From contig NZ_CP130322.1 of NCBI RefSeq assembly GCF_033025475.1, forward strand, positions 1,240,001 to 1,304,000: a stretch of DNA of 64,000 bases. Reading direction: 5' to 3'. Positions 23,101-31,179 of the stretch are shown one piece after another (within the stretch, counting starts at the first letter, position 1; each line of letters begins with the position of its first letter). The notes under the pieces are model-generated. The model ran no database searches and was not told the origin of the DNA. It saw only the letters and a program-made list of their open reading frames with translations. Made by a program: the position numbers and the translations under genes. Source of the DNA: Sphingomonas sp. C3-2 (GTDB lineage: Bacteria; Pseudomonadota; Alphaproteobacteria; Sphingomonadales; Sphingomonadaceae).

Positions 23101-24735
23101 TCATGCGTTCATCCACTGGCGGATAACCGATACGGATTCAGTCGGGTTGATGGCGACGGCGTCGCCAATGCGCTTCAGGGCCGAAAGCTTGATGCGCCCG
23201 TCCACCTGGGCCAGCGCAATTTCCTGATCGAGCAGCGGTTGGTCGCCCTCGCGCATCTGCTCCAGCTGCTTCATCGCCTCCTCGTCGCCATCGGCGGCGC
23301 GGGTCGCCAGTTCGAGCATTTCGGGGCTGTCGGGGGCTGGTAGTTGCTCCGCCCCCTCGGCGCCTGCGGCGGCGGGCGCCGGCAGCGCGCGCTGGTCGCG
23401 GAAGCGCTTGGGGCGCAGCATGTTGAGCGCGAACAGCACGATACCGCCAATCACCACCACCTTCAGCAGGTCGAACAACTGGCTCGCGGTAATGCCGAAA
23501 GGCAGACCCGAATCCGCGCCTTCCATGTCTTCGGCGGTAGCAAAGGCCATGCTCTCGACGATCACGCTGTCACCACGCTCGGCGTCGAAGCCCACGGCAT
23601 TCTCGACCAGCCGGGTCAGGCGCTGCACCTGTTGCTGCGGCAGCCCGTCGGGGCCGCCATCGACCATGACGGCAACCGTCAGGCGATTGAGCTTGCCCGG
23701 ATTGCGCACGCTCACCTTCTGCGTGCGGCTGTTCTGGAAGGTAATGTCTTCAGATGTTTCGTTGCGCGCCGAATTCCGGCTGTCGCCGCCATTGCCCGCA
23801 ATTGCCTGGTCGTTTTCGGGCAGCTGGTTGGAAATCGTCGCGCCGTCGGCCGAAATGCGGTTTTCGTTGTTCTGCTCGCCCGATTCCACGGTCACCTGGC
23901 GCGCGATCACCTGCGTGTCGGGGTCGTACACCTCGGCTTCCTCGCGCGTCTGCTCACGGTCGAGCATCGCGGACACCTCAGCGCGCACCTTGCCGGTGCC
24001 GACGATCGGCTCCAGCATGGTTTCGATCTGCTGGCGCAGGCGCGCCTCGACGGCGGCCTGGCGTTCCTCGATCTGCGAACCGGCGGCATCGCCGCCCTCG
24101 CCTGCACGCGCCAGCAGCGCACCCGACTGGTCGACGATCGAAACGCTTTCGGGCGCCAGTTCGGGAACCGACGACGCCACGAGATAGCGGATCGCCTGCA
24201 CCGTCTCACCGGTCAGGCGGCCATTGGTCTTCACCGTCACAGCGGCCGTCGCCTTGCGGGGTTCGGCGGCGAACATCGCGCGTTCGGGCATCACGATATG
24301 GACGCGCGCGCGCGATACACGCTCGAGACTTTCGATTGAACGCGCCAATTCGCCTTCGATCGCGCGCGTCTCGTTCATCTTGGCGCGGGTGGAGGAAACA
24401 CCAAAGGGCTCCTCGGCATCCAGCACGTCATAGCCGATCTTGCCGCCCAGCCGCTCGGATGCCATCGCCATGCGCAGTTCGGCAAGCTTGTCGACCGGTG
24501 CCATCACCGATGTGCCGTCCGACGAAATCTGGAAGGGCACATTCTGCGCCCTCAGCTTTTCGGTGATCGTCTGCGCCGCCGACGGATCAAGGTCGGTATA
24601 GAGATATCCCATTTCCGACGTGGGACTGCGCAGCGCCAGCGCACCGAGACCGACAAGCAGGGCAAGCGCAACGCCCCCCATGATCATCAGCCGGCGCGGC
24701 CCCATCTGCGCGACAAAATTCCGCAATCCGTTCAA
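23101..24735 (-). CDS. fliF: Flagellar MS-ring protein FliF
   Basis: 544 residues. FliF builds the MS ring and is the first structure of the basal body. A first membrane span lies at about 16-32 (LMIMGGVALALLVGLGALAL), ring-building motifs follow (YLYTDLDPSAAQTITEKL, EGELARSIESLERVSRARVHIVMPE), and the second span is near 410-430 (VVVIGGIVLFALNML). The C-terminus (LKRIGDAVAINPTESVSVIRQWMNA) is the FliG-binding tail. The start is TTG at 24735, since no ATG occurs before residue 11; GAGG is well placed upstream. Unusually, fliG and fliH are in a separate unit upstream. Confidence 0.95.
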   Translation of the reverse strand: MNGLRNFVAQMGPRRLMIMGGVALALLVGLGALALRSPTSEMGYLYTDLDPSAAQTITEKLRAQNVPFQISSDGTSVMAPVDKLAELRMAMASERLGGKIGYDVLDAEEPFGVSSTRAKMNETRAIEGELARSIESLERVSRARVHIVMPERAMFAAEPRKATAAVTVKTNGRLTGETVQAIRYLVASSVPELAPESVSIVDQSGALLARAGEGGDAAGSQIEERQAAVEARLRQQIETMLEPIVGTGKVRAEVSAMLDREQTREEAEVYDPDTQVIARQVTVESGEQNNENRISADGATISNQLPENDQAIAGNGGDSRNSARNETSEDITFQNSRTQKVSVRNPGKLNRLTVAVMVDGGPDGLPQQQVQRLTRLVENAVGFDAERGDSVIVESMAFATAEDMEGADSGLPFGITASQLFDLLKVVVIGGIVLFALNMLRPKRFRDQRALPAPAAAGAEGAEQLPAPDSPEMLELATRAADGDEEAMKQLEQMREGDQPLLDQEIALAQVDGRIKLSALKRIGDAVAINPTESVSVIRQWMNA

Positions 24736-24785
24736 GACAGGCCTCGTAACTAGATCCGCAAAGGCCCGCGCCCCTGCTTCGGTTT

Positions 24786-24794
24786 ATTATAGGA
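24786..24794 (-). promoter_or_regulatory. TCCTATAAT box upstream of fliF
   Basis: An exact TCCTATAAT on the minus strand, 50 bases before the fliF TTG and between fliH and fliF. It suggests that fliF-fliN-flhA has its own promoter. Confidence 0.5.
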
Positions 24795-24806
24795 GGACCG
24801 AAGCTA

Positions 24807-24819
24807 GGCAATTATTGCC
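24807..24819. promoter_or_regulatory. Flagellar dyad 3 upstream of fliF
   Basis: GGCAATTATTGCC, a GGCA-N5-TGCC inverted repeat, flanked by CTA on the left (CTAGGCA). It is centred about 24 bases upstream of the TATAAT in the fliF box, a geometry close to that at fliL. Confidence 0.5.
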
Positions 24820-24832
24820 CAGACGAAATCTT

Positions 24833-25504
24833 TTACGATTTTATGCGTTCGCCCAGCAAAGGCGCCATTTCTTCAAGCACTGCGGCATGGCGCGCGGCGC
24901 GTTCTACGGCCAGACCGCCATCATCCCAGAAAATACGCGCATCGCCCTGCGGCATGTCGTCGTCGGGGATCACCGAGATCACCAGCTTGCGGCGCTCCTT
25001 GCTCGCGCGGACTTCGACAAGCTGCTCGACATCGGCCACCTGCGCCGAATTGACGCGGATCCGCAACTGCGCGCCGCGTCCGATCTGGTCGAGTACGCGG
25101 CCAAGCGCCTCATCGATCGCCCGGGTCGGCTGCATCTCCAGCGCATGGCCGGCAATCGCCTCGGCAGCGGCCAGCACGGCCTCGCCCGCATCCTCGCGCA
25201 TATCCTGCGCCGCGCGTTCCAGCCGTTGATCGGCATCTTCAAGCGCCGCGTGGAGCGCATCGATCGCCGCCAGCACCGCCGCCTCGCGTTCGCCGCGCGC
25301 TTCAGCCAAGGCCGCCTCGAAACTTTCGCGGCGCGCATCGACCAGCTGGTTCGCATGCGACCGCTTCAGCCGATCGATCTCGGCCTGCAGGGCCGCAATC
25401 CGATCGAGCAGTTCGGGGCTCTGCACCACCTCGTCCTCAACCGCCTCTTGCTGGCGGAATATGCGATCGAACCCGAACGGCCGAATTTCGATGGAAGACC
25501 CCAT
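24833..25504 (-). CDS. fliH: Flagellar export ATPase regulator FliH
   Basis: 223 residues. FliH links the FliI ATPase to the C-ring and restrains its activity. The N-terminus SSIEIRPFGFDRIF carries the aromatic-rich short motif seen in FliH, then a long Ala/Glu/Arg coiled coil (~35-120), and a C-terminal V-ATPase E-subunit-like domain (GRGAQLRIRVNSAQVADVEQL, ARIFWDDGGLAVE). GAGGCGAGG precedes the ATG. It lies 46 bases after fliG on the same strand. Confidence 0.88.
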   Translation of the reverse strand: MGSSIEIRPFGFDRIFRQQEAVEDEVVQSPELLDRIAALQAEIDRLKRSHANQLVDARRESFEAALAEARGEREAAVLAAIDALHAALEDADQRLERAAQDMREDAGEAVLAAAEAIAGHALEMQPTRAIDEALGRVLDQIGRGAQLRIRVNSAQVADVEQLVEVRASKERRKLVISVIPDDDMPQGDARIFWDDGGLAVERAARHAAVLEEMAPLLGERIKS

Positions 25505-25550
25505 CCTCGCCTCTCAAATCGTCTTTGTCCTGTCCCCGCTGGGGGCAGGA

Positions 25551-26585
25551 TCAGTAAATCATCGCATCGTCGCTCTTGGGATCGACGAGCACGATCTCGC
25601 CCCGGTCGCCCAGAGACTTGGCCAGGCGCACCAGGTTCGTCTGCGCCTCTTCGCAATCGCGCGCGCGTACCGGGCCCATCGCGGACATGTCGTCGCGCAT
25701 CAGCTTGGCGGCACGTTCGGTCATGCCCGAGAAGAAGAGCTGCTTCATTTCCTCCGGCGAGCCCTTCAGCGCCAGCGCAAGTTCGCGCTTGTTGCTGTTG
25801 CGGACGATCACCTGGATCGCTGCCGGCAACAGATTGCCCAGATCCTCGAAGGTGAACATGAGCGCGCGGATGCGTTCGGCCGATTCCGGCGCCTTTTCGT
25901 CGAGCGCGGTCAGCATCGCCTCTTCGGTCGTCCGGTCGAGCGCGTTGAACACCTCGGCCATCGTTTCGTGCGGATCGCGGCGCTGGGCGCGCGACAAGTT
26001 GGTCATAAACTCGCTCTTCAGCGTCTGCTCGACCTGCAGGATCACGTCCTTCTGCACCGTTTCCATGCGCAGCATACGCATCACGACATCGGTCGCCATC
26101 TCATTGGGCAGTTCAGCCAGAACACGCGCAGCATGGTCCGAACGCAGCTTGTGGAGGATCACCGCCACGGTCTGCGGATATTCGTTCTTCAGATATCCCG
26201 CGAGCACGGTCTCGCTGACATTGGACAGCTTGTCCCACATCGTCCGGCCCGACGGGCCACGGATATCCTCCATGATCTCCTTCACGCGCTCGGGCGGCAA
26301 AACCGCCTCTAGCAGGCGTTCGGTCGATTCGAACGAACCGTGCAGGCTCGTCATGCTCGACACCTCGCCCGAGAACTGGACGAGCAGATGCTCAACGACA
26401 ACCGCCGGCACCCGGCCCAGTTGCGCGATCGCCTGCGACAGTTCCTTGATCTCGTCGATCGTCAGCTGTTCCCAGATGGGGCCGCCATGTTCATGGCCGA
26501 GCGCCAGCATCAAGGCCGCTGCACGCTGCAGGCCCGAATACTTTTTCAACTCCGGCGGCTCGGCGACCGGCGTCATAACGCTCAT
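25551..26585 (-). CDS. fliG: Flagellar motor switch protein FliG
   Basis: 344 residues, the normal size. FliG is the torque-receiving C-ring protein. The N-terminal part (YSGLQRAAALMLALG) binds FliF, EYPQTVAVILHKLRSDHAARVLAELP is the armadillo-like middle domain with the EHPQ-type motif as EYPQ, and the C-terminal domain keeps the charged torque helix with RAAKLMRDDMSAMGPVRARDCEEAQ. GGGGG precedes the ATG at 26585. The order fliG-fliH, then fliF, is unusual. Confidence 0.95.
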   Translation of the reverse strand: MSVMTPVAEPPELKKYSGLQRAAALMLALGHEHGGPIWEQLTIDEIKELSQAIAQLGRVPAVVVEHLLVQFSGEVSSMTSLHGSFESTERLLEAVLPPERVKEIMEDIRGPSGRTMWDKLSNVSETVLAGYLKNEYPQTVAVILHKLRSDHAARVLAELPNEMATDVVMRMLRMETVQKDVILQVEQTLKSEFMTNLSRAQRRDPHETMAEVFNALDRTTEEAMLTALDEKAPESAERIRALMFTFEDLGNLLPAAIQVIVRNSNKRELALALKGSPEEMKQLFFSGMTERAAKLMRDDMSAMGPVRARDCEEAQTNLVRLAKSLGDRGEIVLVDPKSDDAMIY

Positions 26586-26642
26586 GCAATAACCCCCAAA
26601 ATATTCGCGCTTCCGTGCCCGAAAGGGCCGCGCGTCCTCTAT

Positions 26643-26651
26643 CTTATAGGA
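26643..26651 (-). promoter_or_regulatory. TCCTATAAG box upstream of fliG
   Basis: On the minus strand TCCTCCTATAAGATAG, 57 bases before the fliG ATG. It differs in one base from the TCCTATAAT box, and lies in the 99-base divergent region with the beta-propeller gene. Confidence 0.4.
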
Positions 26652-26684
26652 GGATGCATCGACGGCCGGCCATCGGAGGGTAAT

Positions 26685-29423
26685 TTGGCGATAAATTTAA
26701 ACAACAGCCTGCTGGGGCTGAGCATGCTCACGGGCACGAACTATCTGTCGGGCGATGTGTTCGGCTCGGTGGAATCCGCAGCCGTGCGCGCCGCCAAGAA
26801 ACTCTTCACCACGCCGACGACGACCGCGCCGTGGAATGAGCCCGCCTCCAAAACGCCGGTTTCGATCCAGATCTCGAACATCAAGCGCCTGCCGACGATC
26901 ATCGACACCACCGCCAGCAGCACGATCAGCAAGCTGCCCGACGTGCAGACCAGTTTCACCACCTATAAGGCGCTCTACAAGCTGCAGCTGCTCGCCGAGT
27001 TCGCGTCGAAGACCTCAACCTCCGCATCCGAGCGCGCCCAGCTTCAAACTGCATTCTCCAAAGGGTTGTCCGACCTTCAGACCTATCTCGGCAAGGCGCC
27101 GAGCGACGCACTCAACCTGTCCTTCGGCAAACCCTCGACCTCGGCCGAAACCGTTGGCATCGACAAGGCCTCCAGCTCGGGCAAGGTGGTCGGCACTGGC
27201 CTGCTCAAGGAACGCGACGGCGCACTTCAGGGCATCACCGGCAACGAAGTCATCTCGATCAAGGTCGCGCGCTCCAGCGGCTCGGAAACCTTCACGGTCA
27301 ACCTCGCCAACACGCCGCAGCCGCCGACGCTCGATTCCATCGCCGCCGCGCTCAACGCCGCGATTGCCTCCTCGCCGATCCGCGACAGCAACGGCGATCC
27401 GATCCTCAACGGCAATGGCGAGGAAATTCCCCGCTGGGCATCGCGCTTTGCGGTCGAAAAACATGACGACAAATGGGGCCTCGTGCTGAACGGCCAGGCC
27501 GCCGAAAAGATTTCGCTCGATCAGGTCGGCGCGCCCGATGCGCTGCTCGTGGTCAGCGGGCAGACGGGGCTTGATGCCCCCACCTCGGCCAAGGTCCAGC
27601 GGATCGACGATCCCCTATCCAGCCTCGGCAACCTCACCTCGCTCGGCACGCTCAGCGCGGTCGATGCCGCCGCCACCGAAAAGGCTGTCCAGGCCGCCAA
27701 GACCAAAACCAAGATAGATACCAAAACCAACAAGACCGACGACGCCAAGGACAATACCCCGGCCGACGTCGCCGCCGCGCTCAACGCGCGCGCTGTCGTC
27801 ACCGATGCCGATGGGTTCAGCTATGTCGTCGGCACCACCGCGGGCGATCTTGGTTCGCAGCTGTCCGATGGCGCGAACGATCTCTTCCTCACCAAGCTCG
27901 ACAGCGAAGGCAATGTCGTGTGGCAGCGCACGCTGGGCGCCGCCGGCGAGGCTGCAGGCGCGGCGATCAGCATCGCGGACAATGGCGACATCGTCGTCGC
28001 CGGCACGGTGAAGGGCGCGTTCAACGGTTCGATGAGCGGCGACAGCGACATGCTCGTCGCCCGGTTCGACGCAAGCGGCCAGGAAAAATTCGCCACCTCG
28101 ATGCGCAAGGCGGGCAATGATACCGCCAATGCGGTCACCGTCGGCCCCGACGGCTCGATCTATATCGGCGGGCGCGCGTCTTCGGGCAATGGCGACGCCT
28201 TCCTCGTCAAGCTCGACGCCACCGGCAAGGAAGTCTCGCGCCGCACGATCGACAGCGGCAATGGCGACAGCCTGACCGCACTCAGCTTCGATGCTTCGGG
28301 CCAGCTCATCGCGCTCACCCGCGAGGGCACCAACGCCGTCGTCCGCAAGATCGACAGCGACAATCTCTCGCTCGATCTCGGCTCCTATTCGCTGGGCGCG
28401 GTCGACGCCTCGGCGATCAAGGTCGCCGCGAGCGGGGAAATCATCGTCGCTGGCGCCACGAGCAATGCCGTGTCCGGCGCGCAGGTGAATGGCCTGAGCG
28501 GCGGGCGCGACGGGTTCGTCACGCGGATCGATGGCGCGCTTTCGGGTGCCAGCACCACCTATATCGGCTCGTCGGGCGACGATCAGGTCGACAGCATCGC
28601 CTTTCTCGGCGACGATATCTATGTCGGCGGCCGCACCAACGGCGCCATTGATGGCGATCGGCGCGGCGCGGTCGACGGCTTTGTCGGCCGGATCGATCTG
28701 GCCACCGGCGCGCTCGAAAGCGTCTCGCAATTCGGCCGGGTCGCGCAGCGTACCGAAACCGTCCAGGTCGCCGCCGCCCCCGGCGGGTCGACGATCATGG
28801 GCGCGCTCGGTTTCAACCGTGGCCAGATCAACGCCACCGAATCCACGACGCTCACCTCGCTCACCAGCCTGCGCAAGGGGGATAGCTTCAGCCTCACCGT
28901 GAACGGCGGCACCGCCAAAAAGGTGACGATCGACGCCACCGAAACCTTCGCCACGCTCACCAAGAAGCTGGGCAAGATCCTCGGCTCGTCCGCCACCGTC
29001 ACCACGCCGACGGTCAATGGTCAGCAAACGCTGCGGATCACCGCCAAGAACGGCCAGAAGATCGAACTGATCGCCGGTCCCAATGGCACCGATGCACTGA
29101 GCAAGCTCGGCATGCTTCCCGCACGCCTCATCGGCTCCACTTCAACGGGCAGCAAGACGCCCAAGGTCAGCCCCGGCGGCAATTACGGTCTCAACCTCAA
29201 CCTCGGGCTCAACCTCTCCGATCGCGGGGCCGCCGCTGCCGCGCTCGATGCGGTCAAATCGGCAATCTCGATGACGCAGAGCGCCTATCGCTCGCTCTAT
29301 TGGAGCGATGCCAACGCCAATATCGTCGACGGCAAGAAAGCCACCATCTCGGGCGGCGGCTCACCCTATCAGCAAAAACAGCTCGCCAATTATAAGGCCG
29401 CGCTCGAGCGGCTCGGCGGTTGA
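26685..29423 (+). CDS. Large beta-propeller protein of the flagellar cluster (FlaEY-like)
   Basis: 912 residues starting at TTG 26685, four bases after GGAGGG; no in-frame ATG exists between fliG and this point. Residues 1-50 resemble an axial-protein end (AINLNNSLLGLSMLTGTNYL). Around 190-240 and 720-805 lie two similar modules resembling flagellin inserts (EVISIKVARSSGSETFTVNL and GDSFSLTVNGGTAKKVTI). Residues ~370-715 are SBBP-type propeller repeats (DLFLTKLDSEGNVVWQRTLG, DAFLVKLDATGKEVSRRTI). The Caulobacter regulatory protein FlaEY, as I recall it, has a similar layout and affects filament assembly. No signal peptide, so export by the flagellar apparatus is possible. Followed by flgB at 22 bases. 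Confidence 0.65.
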   Translation: MAINLNNSLLGLSMLTGTNYLSGDVFGSVESAAVRAAKKLFTTPTTTAPWNEPASKTPVSIQISNIKRLPTIIDTTASSTISKLPDVQTSFTTYKALYKLQLLAEFASKTSTSASERAQLQTAFSKGLSDLQTYLGKAPSDALNLSFGKPSTSAETVGIDKASSSGKVVGTGLLKERDGALQGITGNEVISIKVARSSGSETFTVNLANTPQPPTLDSIAAALNAAIASSPIRDSNGDPILNGNGEEIPRWASRFAVEKHDDKWGLVLNGQAAEKISLDQVGAPDALLVVSGQTGLDAPTSAKVQRIDDPLSSLGNLTSLGTLSAVDAAATEKAVQAAKTKTKIDTKTNKTDDAKDNTPADVAAALNARAVVTDADGFSYVVGTTAGDLGSQLSDGANDLFLTKLDSEGNVVWQRTLGAAGEAAGAAISIADNGDIVVAGTVKGAFNGSMSGDSDMLVARFDASGQEKFATSMRKAGNDTANAVTVGPDGSIYIGGRASSGNGDAFLVKLDATGKEVSRRTIDSGNGDSLTALSFDASGQLIALTREGTNAVVRKIDSDNLSLDLGSYSLGAVDASAIKVAASGEIIVAGATSNAVSGAQVNGLSGGRDGFVTRIDGALSGASTTYIGSSGDDQVDSIAFLGDDIYVGGRTNGAIDGDRRGAVDGFVGRIDLATGALESVSQFGRVAQRTETVQVAAAPGGSTIMGALGFNRGQINATESTTLTSLTSLRKGDSFSLTVNGGTAKKVTIDATETFATLTKKLGKILGSSATVTTPTVNGQQTLRITAKNGQKIELIAGPNGTDALSKLGMLPARLIGSTSTGSKTPKVSPGGNYGLNLNLGLNLSDRGAAAAALDAVKSAISMTQSAYRSLYWSDANANIVDGKKATISGGGSPYQQKQLANYKAALERLGG

Positions 29424-29445
29424 TCCAAGGCGAAAGGGACAGACG

Positions 29446-29874
29446 ATGAAAACCAACGCCCTGCTCGGCGCCATCCATCAGCAGATGAAGCATCTGGCCG
29501 AACGCCAGCGCGTCATCTCCCAGAACATCGCGAACAGCGAAACCGGCGGCTACAAGGCGCGCGAGGTCACCGGCCCCGATTTCGCCGCGCTCCTCGAAGC
29601 GCAGGGCAGCAATGGCGGCAAACCCCGCATCAGCCGCCCGCGCATCAGCCTCACTTCTGGCATGGCCGCGATGGGTGCCACCCCGCCCCAGGGTGGCACG
29701 CGTATCATCCTTGATCCCGATACCGGCGAAACCAAACCCGATGGCAACAATGTGACGCTTGAGGAACAGCTGCTCAAAATGGGTCAGCTCCAGGCCGACT
29801 TTGCCGAGATGACCAACCTCTACCGCAAGCAACTCGCGCTGATGAAAACCGCGATCGGAAAGGCGTCGGGATAA
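29446..29874 (+). CDS. flgB: Flagellar basal-body rod protein FlgB
   Basis: 142 residues. FlgB is a proximal rod protein. The N-terminus LLGAIHQQMKHLAERQRVISQNIANSETGGYKAREV is the Flg_bb_rod helix, and the C-terminus QADFAEMTNLYRKQLALMKTAIGK the partner helix. GGGAC lies upstream of the ATG. Normally flgC and fliE follow; here the coding ends 62 bases before an unrelated gene on the other strand, so flgC and fliE must be elsewhere. This marks the right edge of the flagellar cluster. Confidence 0.92.
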   Translation: MKTNALLGAIHQQMKHLAERQRVISQNIANSETGGYKAREVTGPDFAALLEAQGSNGGKPRISRPRISLTSGMAAMGATPPQGGTRIILDPDTGETKPDGNNVTLEEQLLKMGQLQADFAEMTNLYRKQLALMKTAIGKASG

Positions 29875-29935
29875 GGTCGGCAGCCAGGTCGGATTTTGTC
29901 AGGCTGCACGCTCGCGAAGCGGCCGTTTCGACGCA

Positions 29936-30256
29936 CTAGTCGCCATTGGCATCGACTGTAAAAATTACCGTCTTGCCTCGCGATGCAGGGTCCCACCCTG
30001 CCGACAACGCAGCCCGCACCCCTCTGGCGGCAATCGTGTCGTTGATGTGAGAACGGCCCTTCGGCAATCCTCGCATAAGGCGCTTGGGCGTCGGAAACTC
30101 GAGCACCGCCTCACGCGGCATGTCGTGCTGACGCAATGAGACCGTCATGCCTTTCCAGCCATCGTCAGAGGATAGCTGGGGCTCGCTCAGAAGCTGCCAA
30201 TCATATTTGAACCCATCGATTTCGACGGTGCCGCCATGGCTACGGATGCTGGACAT
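29936..30256 (-). CDS. Hypothetical protein
   Basis: 106 residues from ATG 30256, which has AGGG six bases upstream; ATG 30271 is a possible alternative. The sequence is a small mixed fold with several beta-strand-like stretches (VEIDGFKYDWQLLSEPQ, GKTVIFTVDANGD) and no membrane segment. I do not recognise a family. It lies 40 bases after the next minus-strand gene, so the two may be co-transcribed. Confidence 0.5.
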   Translation of the reverse strand: MSSIRSHGGTVEIDGFKYDWQLLSEPQLSSDDGWKGMTVSLRQHDMPREAVLEFPTPKRLMRGLPKGRSHINDTIAARGVRAALSAGWDPASRGKTVIFTVDANGD

Positions 30257-30295
30257 AATACGCCCTAGCATGCCGATGACGACACTTCACCCCAT

Positions 30296-30655
30296 TCACT
30301 GATGGCGCAGCACTTTCTCGAACCCCTCATTCGCCTTGGTCATCTTGGCCAGCTTCCTAAGGTAGCTGCGAATATGCCGCTCGAACCGGGCGTCATCATA
30401 GGTGCTCGTCGCCGGATAATCGTCTTGGCTGACAAGTTCCTTGACGCGCTTGGCGAACGCGGCCTGTTCATCCGTGCAATCGGCGTTTTTCAGTACGCGG
30501 CAAACCCATTCCTCAGCTGCGGCCTTGTCATAATCGTCCCGCGCCTCATAGCCGCGCCGGTCCGCCGCCGCCTGATCCAGCCTTGCCGCCTCGAAACGGC
30601 GCTCAAGCCATTTGCGAACCTGCTCTCCATCCCATGGTTTCAATGGATCCGTCAT
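30296..30655 (-). CDS. Hypothetical helical protein
   Basis: 119 residues, highly charged and mostly helical (VRKWLERRFEAARLDQAAADRR, SYLRKLAKMTKANEGFEKVL). No family recognised, no signal or membrane segment. Encoded upstream of the 29936 gene on the same strand, so probably in an operon with it. Together with the HNH-like gene at 30767 it forms a small accessory block between the flagellar and metabolic genes. Confidence 0.5.
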   Translation of the reverse strand: MTDPLKPWDGEQVRKWLERRFEAARLDQAAADRRGYEARDDYDKAAAEEWVCRVLKNADCTDEQAAFAKRVKELVSQDDYPATSTYDDARFERHIRSYLRKLAKMTKANEGFEKVLRHQ

Positions 30656-30766
30656 CGCTGTTCCTGTTTTTGAATTTCGGCAAACGCCGATTTATGAATT
30701 TGCCAATATGATGCCGCCGTTCGCATCGCTATAGGCCAAACGAAACCAAGACAATTGAAGCGATCC

Positions 30767-31105
30767 ATGGCCCGCAAGCGTTCGAAACACGACCCCTATG
30801 ACCATCTCCCGCAGGAAGACGAGGCTCCGGCAGCGCCGGTGCCCTGCTGGCTATGCGGTCGACCAACCGGCACGACCATCGTCTGGCATCATCCCATACC
30901 CAAAAGCCGTGGCGGGCGCGATGTCGTGCCGATGCATTCCATCTGCCAGCAGACGCTGATTGCCAATTTCACCAATTCCGAACTGCAGCGCCATGGGATG
31001 GAGGTGGCGGGCCTTCTGGAAAATCCAAACGTCCGCAAATTCGTCGACTGGGTCGCAAACAAGGATCCGGACTTCACCGCGACCATCGCAAAGAAGCAAC
31101 GCTAA
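30767..31105 (+). CDS. HNH-endonuclease-like protein with altered active site
   Basis: 112 residues. CWLCGRPTG (residues ~26-34) gives a first Cys pair, and IVWHHPIPKSRGGRDVVPMHSICQQTLIANFTNSEL resembles the HNH fold of small sphingomonad HNH proteins, as I recall them. In those, the last part reads CH-x-x-IH; here it is CQQTLIA, so the final metal-binding His residues are missing. Catalysis may be lost, or the protein may only bind nucleic acid. ATG 30767 preferred over TTG 30755. Confidence 0.6.
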   Translation: MARKRSKHDPYDHLPQEDEAPAAPVPCWLCGRPTGTTIVWHHPIPKSRGGRDVVPMHSICQQTLIANFTNSELQRHGMEVAGLLENPNVRKFVDWVANKDPDFTATIAKKQR

Positions 31106-31179
31106 GGCTGGACGAGTTACCGCTAAAAGGCCGGGATGGGCTCTAGCCCTTCCCCGCCATCCATGCGAACCCATGACCC

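Noticed and set aside
24804-24822. Sigma-54 promoter upstream of fliF
   Set aside because: The TGGGCAATAATTGC reading has GG and GC only 9 bases apart (8 with the inner GG) instead of 10. The symmetry is better explained as a dyad.
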